DNA of 64,000 nt from Oxytricha trifallax (taxonomy: Eukaryota; Ciliophora; Spirotrichea; Sporadotrichida; Oxytrichidae): contig ARYC01018606.1 in the NCBI GenBank assembly GCA_000711775.1, positions 1 to 64,000 of the forward strand, given 5' to 3'. A model generated the notes under the pieces. It ran no database searches and was not told the DNA's origin. It was given only the letters and a program-made list of their open reading frames with translations. Both the position numbers and the translations under genes were made by a program. Below are positions 47,201 to 56,400 of the stretch, in pieces. Position 1 is the stretch's first letter. Every line of letters begins with the position of its first letter.

Positions 47201-50200
47201 CCAGAAGAGATGAACATAGATGCAGGAGCTGGCACTAAGAGAAGAAACATGGGCCCAAGCAAAGACTAAGAGGAAGAAAAGAAAGAGAAGCCAAATCCCT
47301 TTACGGGCAAATTTAATATGTGAACTTATTCATTCGTTTAAATCTAAAACTTATTTATAAACACAAAATCTCCCTTCTCTTGCGCATACTTTTGCTTTAT
47401 CATCGCTGACTCTTTTAGCAGCACTCTTAATAAAATCTACTGTATCTATCTTCAGATCGTGTATCAGATGATAGAGCAGAAGTTTCTTGTAGTGGCCTTT
47501 TAATAGGCCCCAATATAGTTCAATTCCATTGAATTGAGGGCTATAAGGAACATTAAATACAGGTGTTATGTTTAGCCTTTCATATTCTCTCCTTGAGTCT
47601 TTAGTTTTATGAACTGATAAGTTATCAACAAACAGGATAATTTCTTATTCAGCATACTTATCTCTTAGCTTTTGCAAAAATTTAATATATTATTCAGTCT
47701 TGATAGAGCGAGGGTGGACAACAAAAATCTCAAGCCCACTATCTTCACTGATTCCACCAAGGATTGCATGAGTTTATACCTTAACCTTTTGATCATAAAC
47801 TTTTATGTTGCTGTACCTCTTGTACCAAGACCTCGATATGAAGGTATTAAACGTGAATACTGCCTCATCAGCATGTATGAACTTTATATTATGCTCTTAA
47901 GCCCTCTGCATTTAATCGAATATATAATTTAAATTATCCTTATAAAATGGAACATTAAAGTCGATCACTCTCTTAATGCGATTGACTGTCTTGTAAGATA
48001 TACCATTCTTATAGATATTAGCTATGGATTATGCAGAGATGTGTAGCTCAGGAAATTGGCGATGAAACATCACAGCCCTCTAAGCCAGAGAGAAATGAGC
48101 TCAGTATTTTAGAGTCTTATCATTAATAAGATAATCGATATGATACTACTAGAATTTTAAAGGTCTTTTAGGCTTATAATTAAGATGCTATCTCTTTAAA
48201 TTCAATGCTAATAGACAGTGTGACCTACACATATTGTAGGAATACATTTGAAATTGAGAAAATATAATTAATTAAATTTATAATAATTCAAAATCGTGGC
48301 AGTTAAAGTTGGACAATTTGAACGATCTTGGCCTCATTCGATAGGGAATTTAAAATTAGCTGGACTTTACTATTGGCGGTACTAATTTATCGCATTCCTG
48401 GAGCGAGATAACTCAACTTTAATGTTAGGGTATAATTTAATTGAATTTAGATGAGTTTAATTAAAGTGAAGTTATCTCACTTCAGGGATGCGATAAAATA
48501 GTACCGCCAATAATAAAGTCCAGCTAATTTTGAATTCTCTATCGAATGAGCCCAAGATCGTTCAATGGACAACTTTAACTGCCACTAATTTGATTTATTA
48601 TTAATTTAATTAATTATATTTTCCCAATTTCAAATGTATTCCTACAATAGCAGGAGATTTATGGAGCAGTCTCGCAATAAATGTGTAATTTAGAATAGGT
48701 CTGAGTTGATCACTATAATCATTACATCCATAACGCAACTTAAACAATAAATCTATATATTCACTGTCATAAACTGATCCCAAATCTCGCATATTCTCAC
48801 TTAAATTACTGATATTTAAACCATTAACCCCTACATAAACCCTATTAAAACCCTAATAAAGCATGCGTTAATAGTCTACTTTCATCAATCAAAAACTCAA
48901 TCAAACAACTTCAGGGGTTTTGGGGTTTTGATTATCTATAGATCTTGAATAAACTATAAGTTAAGCAAATTATAACAAATAAATCAATATATTTCATACT
49001 TAAATTATGTAGATAAACATTTAGCCTTAATTTATTACTAAAGTTTTTTTTATAAATTCTTAATTTAATAATCTTTACGGATTACACTTATGAATATGAA
49101 TCAGATTTTAATCATTAAAAATAGGTTGGATTTTTATTGTAATAATTATAATAATAAGCATTGAATAATAAATGGAAATATATAATTTATCTGAAAATCC
49201 TGCGTCATCAGTCTAGTATTATGATTACAATTCAGATCAGATTTGCAGATAAACCTTCGTCCTTACAAGCATCACATTTTCTTACCCTAATCAACCTACA
49301 GATGAAGCTAAAAATATTTAAAGAGAATATTATTAAAATCTAAAATTTAAGAATTTAAATTTATTTATGATATTTTAATGTATATTATTTCCTTCTACCC
49401 AAATATACTTCAATAAATGCAGTTAATGGTATCATTTAAGATGAGTCTGTGCTTGCTTTTATTTATGTATGTGCTGTACAGTTTGTGCAAAATTGCCTTT
49501 AACTATAAGAAAAGAGATTTCCTCACGACTATAATCCAGATACTCTTTGGATTCACACTCCTATGTAAGAATTATTTTAATTATTTTATCTATTCAGTTA
49601 GAGGCATCTCTATTGGAAGCAGTTTGATTGTTTCAGATATGCAAGAATCAATAGATAAAAATTACACAGTACTCGTGGTTTTTTGTTATTTTGCAGATTT
49701 TTGTTTCTGTGGTGCTGTTTTAATATAGCTTTACCTTTGGTTAGTAGAGCTTCTAATCTATACTATACTAACTAATTAATACTATAACTATTAAAATTTT
49801 TGCTCATTTATTTAAACATAGGATGGATGTTTCTTACATGATTAAATACTAGCAATCTTCAATGCAAATAAACTAGGATACTCAGAAAATTAACTTTAAC
49901 AGATTTGAGAGAAAAAGTTTTATTGTATTAATCCTTAGTTTGGTTATTTTGTTTACAGTTTTGATTACTAATGCTGGTAAGTCTATGAAAATTATTTTTT
50001 TATTTTTAGATTGAGTTTAAATCCATTAATCTTATTCTTAAATGCTTTTATATAGTACTGTAATCGTTCCATTGTTAAAATGGCTATCAAAGGTAAATAA
50101 ATAAATAATATACTAACACAAGTTTAGATGGATGGACATATCAATCTATATAGTTATGATAGTAGCTCAAGTCTCATTGAGTACATTCTTTATTTATTAA

Positions 50201-50674
50201 GCCCGTAGACATAGACGCGTATGCTGGAACACACAGAAGAAAGAGGTAATTAAGCAAACAGTTCTTATATATTTTATAGAGCTATTGCATCATTGCAGGA
50301 ATTGTGATAAGTTTCATATTGAAGATTGCAGTTAAGAGTTTGAAGTAATATGATCTCAGCAAAGGAAAAAACCCAGATATTGTTCAACATTCAATTATTT
50401 ATTTAGTTTTTCACTTACTTCGTTTAAACAATTAAACTCCTTAAATTATAATAATTTATTTAAGGATTTTGAAGATTATCAAATTGTGAATTTCCTAGCT
50501 TTTGGAGTCTCTGAATTTTTCCCAATTGCATTATGGACTGCTCTCAAAGCACCTGAAGACTTTTTCGGACTATTCAATGTTTTAAGTAAATCATATTTCT
50601 TATGTTCATTTTCTGCTTATAGCAATCCAAAAGTTTTCAATATTTTTATTATGATTATTCCGCATATACAGTGA
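44231..50674 (+). CDS. Gene O: multi-pass membrane protein, interrupted by a TBE
   Basis: ATG at 44231 gives MFSIFQSRGSNSLKGSRLSV, an acidic Ser-rich N-terminus. The first MDS ends at pointer GAAAT (44360-44364), which recurs at 49175-49179; joining gives TNEIYNLSENPASSVQYYDY in frame. The rest encodes about seven hydrophobic helices (MSLCLLLFMYVLYSLC at 49440, FIVLILSLVILFTVLI at 49920, DISIYIVMIVAQVSLS at 50140, YCIIAGIVISFIL at 50285, FLAFGVSEFFPIALW at 50490), stopping at TGA 50672-50674. The topology and SEFFPI motif are vaguely like TOM1/THH1-type 7TM proteins, but this is not established. Gene Q next door is a paralogue. Confidence 0.75.
44526..45966 (-). CDS. TBE-B 57 kDa-type zinc-finger/kinase ORF
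   Basis: ATG at 45966 (MSGNLLRKAALLGISQQKFS) to TGA 44528-44526. Two C2H2-type fingers (CEECEMNFTYKSALKRH at 45690 and CPYCNK at 45580) precede a kinase-like region with a catalytic-loop block near 44950 ([12 protein letters not shown]). The frame changes several times in the kinase half, for example near 45020 and 44900, so this copy is decayed. Confidence 0.85.
46150..46345. repeat. AATTAGGAGC repeats between the divergent TBE-B genes
   Basis: Short direct and inverted copies of TAGGAGCACCACCTAATTAA-like units lie between the divergent 57 kDa and 22 kDa ORFs. The equivalent place in TBE-C (55740-55905) has its own CTCCTAATTAAGTA array, so the position, not just the sequence, is conserved. 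A shared promoter or protein-binding array is an inference. Confidence 0.65.
46531..47323 (+). CDS. TBE-B 22 kDa-type ORF
   Basis: ATG at 46531 (MESMNDAIKRIQSQELIGKF), matching the TBE-C copy at 56115. The body includes VTNLYDDAMSDLDVALYLPS and NKLPERNFFFGVLGTLKPEY. A frame change near 47150 separates it from the Lys/Glu-rich C-terminus ([19 protein letters not shown]) that ends at TGA 47321-47323. Function unknown; conserved in TBEs. Confidence 0.85.
47330..48792 (-). CDS. TBE-B transposase (42 kDa type), MITE-disrupted
   Basis: IS630/Tc1/mariner-superfamily DDE transposase. ATG at 48792 (MRDLGSVYDSEYIDLLFKLR), TGA 47332-47330. The helix-turn-helix N-terminus is cut by the MITE at 48234-48647. 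The catalytic core has [16 protein letters not shown] and NGIELYWGLLKGH, so all three acidic residues are present. A frame change lies near 47845-47875. TBE transposases are reported to take part in genome rearrangement in Oxytricha, but this copy is not intact. Confidence 0.88.
48234..48647. mobile_element. Palindromic TA-flanked MITE, copy 2, nested in TBE-B
   Basis: A 414-bp element with ends TTGTAGGAATACATTTGAA and its complement, flanked by TA. It matches the copy at 3903-4290 through the core (TACTATTGGCGGTACTA, GGGATGCGATA). It entered the TBE-B transposase gene, so it moved after that TBE arrived or in its source copy. Confidence 0.92.
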
Positions 50675-50730
50675 ATAAATTATTTATTTATAATAATCAG
50701 GTGTGATTAATTTATTAAAATTGTAATGAA

Positions 50731-51962
50731 ATGATCAATCATCAACTTACTCAATCCTTATAAGCATAAATTCATTAGATTTATAAAAACATATATCTTT
50801 CTCAGTTTTCTTTTAAAATATTGAATAAAGACGACTTAACATAAGAAGAGAAAGATTTGATTCATATTTTGTACTCTATAGGGATGAGTTTAACTTTGAT
50901 GCTTTTGATATATGTGCTGTACAATAAATGCAAAATTATATTTAATTGTAAGAGGAAAGATTATCTCACAGTCACTATTTAGTTTATGTTCTCAGTCAGC
51001 TTATTAAGTAAGTTAAAAGTTAAAGATGTGGTTTATCATATATTGTGAACGGATATTCATGAAGTACTAAGGTTTTGACATACTAATCTATTGATAAATT
51101 TTAGTTAGATGCATTTAATTTGGATATACACTTAAGCTAGATGAATCAAAAAGGTATTTATTCAGTGTAGTTGGAGAGACATTTTTTGAGTTAGCAATTT
51201 GCACTTACTTTTTCTCATGGTAATATCAAAATAAAATTCGAAAAAGTTTGGTTTAAAATGATTACAGGCTTGAAATTGGACTTATGGTGACTTGTTAAAA
51301 GCCATTAAATGTGCTTAACATGGAATCTTAGAAGAGAGTGTTCAATAAATCAGAAAAGAAATGGCTATGTATAATGCTTATTGAGTGGTTAATTTAAATC
51401 TGCGTTGTAGCTTATGTAATAAATTCAATCAAATTACTAATAAATTTCATAGAATGTGATAAGTTTCACAGTATAAAGCGACATAGTTGTATCAAATTAC
51501 ATAGATATAGCAGTTTTTAGTTCTATAGCAACATAAATAATACTAATAAGCATCTACTTTATTACTTCTGTTCGAAAATTGCGAAGCGAAGCTTGGCGTA
51601 AAAATAAAATTGAAGTCACGATAATAATTACTCTTTTGATTGTGAGTTATTTCTTGAGATTAGCAATAAGATTTTACTACATGACTGAACATTATCAAAC
51701 ACTAATTGACTGCTATGCACAATTATCTATTTTACTGATATGTGAATATATTCCTATATTTCTATGGAGCTTTTGCAAGAAACCAGGAGATTGCTTTTAC
51801 ACATACAATAATTTTGGTAAGCAAAATGATAATGCTTAAAGTTAATTATAGGATCCCACAAGTTTAGTATTTTCTAAATACAGAAAGATTCTCAGCTATA
51901 TGATACATAATTAATTAAAGAGATTTAACATTTTTCAAGCAGCGACTCTAGTATATCAATGA
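50731..51962 (+). CDS. Gene Q: multi-pass membrane protein, paralogue of gene O
   Basis: ATG at 50731 (MINHQLTQSLQAQIHQIYKN). The segment MSLTLMLLIYVLYNKCKIIF followed by KRKDYLTVTIQFMFSVSLL closely parallels gene O's MSLCLLLFMYVLYSLCKIAF and KKRDFLTTIIQILFGFTLL. Later helices include FFELAICTYFFSW, CIMLIEWLIQICVVAYV, IIITLLIVSYFLRLAI and LSILLICEYIPIFLW. It stops at TGA 51960-51962. IESs lie near 51010-51110 and 51240-51270. Tandem duplication is the simplest explanation. Function unknown; possibly a 7TM sensory or trafficking protein. Confidence 0.78.
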
Positions 51963-52257
51963 ATTCTAGTGCGGAGAGAGATTTAACAAATGATGTTTAT
52001 ACTTAATTACATGACAAAATTTGATTTAAATTAGCATTTTAATACTTTCTTATACTTATTTAGTTCTTGATCAATAAATTATGAGTTAAAGAGTGAAATG
52101 TAAATTCAAATTAAATTTGTATATTAATTAGAATCATTAACTTTCAAATATGAGCATTTAGGAGTTTTTAGTAAAGTATACCTCTTTCAACTATTTTATG
52201 AATTCTTGCATAATAAAGAGATAATATAAGGTAGAAGTGTACATTGAAATATGAATC

Positions 52258-52329
52258 GCTCGCGTAGCTCAGTTGGTAGAGCGCTCGGCTGTTAACCGAA
52301 GGTCGATGGTTCGAACCCATCCGTGAGCG
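52258..52329 (+). tRNA. tRNA-Asn (anticodon GTT)
   Basis: A full 72-nt cloverleaf with acceptor GCTCGCG/CGTGAGC (one G-T), A box TAGCTCAGTTGG, anticodon loop CTGTTAA with GTT at 52291-52293 in a CTCGG/CCGAA stem, and B box GGTTCGAACCC. There is no intron and no encoded CCA. A T6 run follows. No IES interrupts it. Confidence 0.97.
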
Positions 52330-52332
52330 TAA

Positions 52333-52338
52333 TTTTTT
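52333..52338 (+). terminator. Pol III T-run terminator of tRNA-Asn
   Basis: TTTTTT begins four bases after the tRNA 3' end. Confidence 0.85.
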
Positions 52339-52753
52339 CTCAAATGGGATTTTGCCTTTTAAGAGTTTTGAGATTAATTTAAAATCCTTAATATTAATTT
52401 AATCACTCATAACTTAAACTAGATTTAAATCAAAAACACTCCAATTTTGATGCTATAAGAAGTCAGACCTTCAGATTTTCTCACAACAGATTAATATTTA
52501 GCTTTCACTTGAACATATTTTACTAGTTGCACTATGGAATTCCCGATTATTTTCAAGTTATCTAATAATTTAGTTAATTTAATTTTCTTTCTGCATATAT
52601 AACTTTTATAGAATCTCTTTTCCCTATGTTTACAATATTTTATAGTTAAATATTTCTCAATAGTTTTACATATCACTCTTTTTAATCAGTGTTTGACGCA
52701 TTTTTCATATTAAAATTAATAATTTATAATAATTTTAGGTTGATTGATATATT

Positions 52754-52903
52754 ATGATAAATATGAATGAAATAAGCGAGTAGATAAATGAAGCAAAATA
52801 TATTGATGTCGCGTTATATTATTTTATGCCAGCTGAAAGTAAAAATAATAGGATATTTAAATTTGACTGTGCTTGGATAAAGATAAACATAATTTATGAA
52901 TGA
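52754..52903 (+). CDS. Possible small ORF, 49 codons
   Basis: ATG at 52754 opens MINMNEISEQINEAKYIDVA and continues to TGA 52901-52903 with a single TAG. Composition is protein-like (LYYFMPAESKNNRIFKFD) in an otherwise AT-rich spacer. It could be one MDS of an unlocated gene or chance. Confidence 0.3.
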
Positions 52904-53047
52904 ATATCTTACGGGGTAGGAAAGTAACTATATTGAAAGTGTTTAAGGAATAAATTATCCCTTAAAGTAAAGTAAGGGAATCATGAAATTTTCTGAATAA
53001 AGTGAATTGTTTTAAATAATTAAATAAAGAGATTAATAATTGAAAAA

Positions 53048-53300
53048 ATGTCTGATCAGAGTGCTCTGTGTCTATCAACATTAATGTAAGTTACAAAAAA
53101 CATATCTAACATTTTATTTTTACAGGGGTTGCACCTGGCCAGACTGAGGACGTCAACGGAGAGGGTGTTCAAGAAGTCACAGTGAGAAGGGCAGACAATT
53201 TAAGATTTTCGATGATGACGAAGAAGATGAGGAGGAAGAGGAAGATGAAACGTTTTTTTGTTAGATTTACTATTGCTATTACTATTGTTATTATTCTAAA
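53048..53300 (+). CDS. Uncertain coding block next to the V-PPase 3' end
   Basis: ATG at 53048 (MSDQSALCLSTLM), then GTAAGT..TTTTTACAG at 53088-53126 that could be an intron, then a GC-richer part. A D/E-rich run (FDDDEEDEEEEEDET) appears near 53200-53255, but in a different frame from the start, so a single continuous product was not found. Convergent with the V-PPase stop at 53410. Confidence 0.3.
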
Positions 53301-53409
53301 TTCATTTTCTAATTCACTTTATTTTATTTAAAAAGCATCATGAATATGCATATTCTAATTGCACTTTTTGTCTAGATGCATGAAGCAAATAAACAGAACT
53401 ATAAACTCA

Positions 53410-56400
53410 TCAGACGAGGTATGCAGTCTTTGCGAAGAAGTCAGCGAAGACGAGTGTATATACAAATACATAATAAACATAACTTTAATTATTTTTAAGA
53501 GTGAGGTGATAGCTGAGAGCTTGATGAGAATGTTGATGGATGGACCTGAGGTATCCTTTAATGGGTCACCAACAGTCTATATTATACCGATTAAGGATTG
53601 ATATATAAAACATTAAAGTTTTTATTAGTAATATAGTGAGTGTCACCAACAACGGCGGATTTGTGAGCTTCGGTTCTCTTTTCGAGGAGAACGTATTCAG
53701 TCTCGCTACCCTTGGCCATGTGGACCTTAGAGTAAACACCGCTCTCAACGTATTTCTTTGCGTTATTCAAATTTTATTAATAAAAACTTCTTTTAATATC
53801 CCAAGCACCTCCAGTGTTTGAGAATGAGATGGCGATTTGGACACCTGAAACGATGGCACCAGCAAGAAGACCTGAAACACCTCTTGGTCCGAAAAGGATA
53901 CCGACGAGGAGTGGTGATCCAATAACGAGGATACCTGGGAGGACCATCTTCTTGAGGGAAGCGTCAGTTGAGATAGCCAATCAAAACCCCAAAAGCCCTT
54001 AATGAGGTTTATAAGTGCTTTGAATTGTAGGGAATTCGTTAGGGGTTGGGGTTATTAATAGGTTTTAATGTGAAATTTATAGTAAATGTATTTAATGTAA
54101 TCACTCAAAATGCACTTTAGGATCATGTGGTAGCGGTCTGAAGTTTATCTTACTTAATCACAACTCTATCTGCTCTATTGATATGTCTGATCTTGAGTTT
54201 GGTTTAATTATTATTGACTCAGCCATTTGTTTTCATTGATTGATATACTCTTGTTTTGTCAATAAATTGCTTTATTCTTTGTTTAGCGTCCTTCTCGCAT
54301 CTTGTAGAGTAGTATTCATTGCGAGGCATATCGCACTCTATTATTATTGCTGCTAAAGCCCACACATCCCACTAAAAGTCTCCATCTCACCAGTCTTCTC
54401 TTTTGGATAGTACCCTTGCGTTCCCATACAGTTCCAAGCCTTGATACTTCCACTCTTTAGGCTCTGTTGAAATCGATTATTGCTACTATTACAGGTGAGA
54501 AGTTTATCATTTTATATTCTGGCTTCAAATCTCTGTGAACAAACCCTAACTTATGAAGCTCTTTAATACCTATACGGTCTGAGTTGCTATTTATCCAAGT
54601 TACTTATGATTCCTTTGATCAGTTATGAAATCTCTTAGGGTCATTTCATAGATTGGAAGTCTGAAAGCAACATGATCCTTGGCAAGGAGAACAGCATCTA
54701 GCTTGATTAAGTAACTACACTCTTTTAACTTTGCTTGAGTGAGAACTTGATACTCATTTGTAAACTCCATCTAATATTTATCATCACTTAAGAGATAGTT
54801 GAAGGGATACACCTTGTATGCGTATTGATGATCATTGATAACTTTCTTATCAAAGGAGTCTTCTAATATTAGGTAGCTTTAAAGAGAGGTTTCTAGGTCA
54901 ATTTAAGCAAGAACCGGTATTTTCTTGTATTGAATCTTGATCATAATTTTTGTTATTTCAGAGGTCAGTTGGTTGCGTGCCTTCCTAATGTACTCTAACT
55001 CTCTTGCTTATTCAGGCACAACGACCTTAGAATATTCCCTCGCTTTTCTTTTGTTGAGAAGCTTCAGCTCAACTTCATGATTCTCAACCTCTATATCTTA
55101 CTTGTGAGCTTTTTATAGATGCTTCTTCAAGTCTCTTGTATGAGAGTATTGCTTATGACATTCAAAGCATTCATACTTTCCATCTATTTTATCATGCTTT
55201 AAGTATACAGTAGGCTTGGCTTCTCTATGCTCTTTCTTATGTCTGTTCCAGCTTGATTTATGAGCAAAATCTCTCTCACATAGCTCACAAAAATAGACTT
55301 TAGCTTCTTCAGTTTATATAGGAATTTCATTAATACACTTTCTCCTCCTCTCTGTCTCCCACGCACTTGTTTGCCATTTATTTTCTATTATTAATTTCTA
55401 TTTTAATAACAGAGACATTAAGTGATAGCTCTGGTAGTTCCTTATGAGAGTTCATCTCACAGCTATCACACTTTTTATTGACGCCAAAGGTAAGTCTCAT
55501 TTAGTTAGATGGAAGTGTTGTTGTTTTTCTTAAAATGTTAGCGCTCATATTTAAATTTGAATTTAAAATTATAAAACTGCCTCTATAACTGAGAGCTTAT
55601 ATGAGAGCTTTGCAAGCCTACAAGTTTCAAGGGAAGTTCTTAAAGTATGAGAGAAGAATTATGAGTGTTAAGAGACGATCCAGTTCTACATATTGGTGAG
55701 GAAGTAACCATTTTTACTTTCAATAATAAGTTGATTATAGTACGTACCGATTTAGGAAGTGCACCTAATTAAATACGTACTGCTTTAGGAGGTATTTTGT
55801 CATTTTATTATTATAATTAGGGTGCTCCTAATTAAGTACTAGCTTTAATTAATGCTCCTAATTAAGTACTAGCATTTTAGAAGTTGCTCCTAATTAAGTA
55901 CGTACCAATTTAAATTTAAAAAATATGGAACTATAACAGTAGAAATTGATATCAATCTCTCAAGTTTGAAACCAGTTCTCAAAACCTTCTCCATATCCTT
56001 CTTAGAGGTTGACCTCCTATAGGATGCCCATATTTAATAGTAAGTTTTACAGAGGTATATAATTGAAATCAATAAACTTAAATTTGAATATCATTTCTTA
56101 GATCTGTAAACAAGATGGAGTCAATGAATGATGTAATGAAAAGAGTGCAAGTTCAAGAATTGATTCAGGGATTTAGAAGCAAGGAGGATTTGCACCGCTA
56201 CCTGGTGCAGCAAGGTAATGAACTCATAGTAACTCATCTTGATTATGTAGTTGGTTTGTTTCTTGCCAACGATGGAAGGTACCAAAATTTCATTTCTAAG
56301 GGCGATACTCTGCGAAGAGAAGAAAGCATTGAAAACTTAAGATGTAAAATTTGCAAAGATTCCAAACTATCCAGAAATCTCAGTGACTAACTTATATGAG

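Larger units (their letters stand above)
44366..48930. mobile_element. TBE transposon B, complete
   Basis: Ends CAAAACCCCAAAACCCC and its complement, flanked by ATT duplications (44363-44365, 48931-48933). Terminal inverted repeats extend over 100 bp. Three genes in the family order: zinc-finger/kinase (minus), 22 kDa (plus), transposase (minus). A 414-bp MITE is inserted in the transposase. It is the same subfamily as the partial TBE at 1-1598 and differs at the ends from those at 53982 and 59158. The whole element lies within the first IES of gene O. Confidence 0.97.

Noticed and set aside
53359-53601. Plus-strand standard-code ORF of 80 codons
   Set aside because: It is the antisense shadow of the V-PPase C-terminus: the minus strand reads [15 protein letters not shown] and [10 protein letters not shown] joined by pointer GAGTG.
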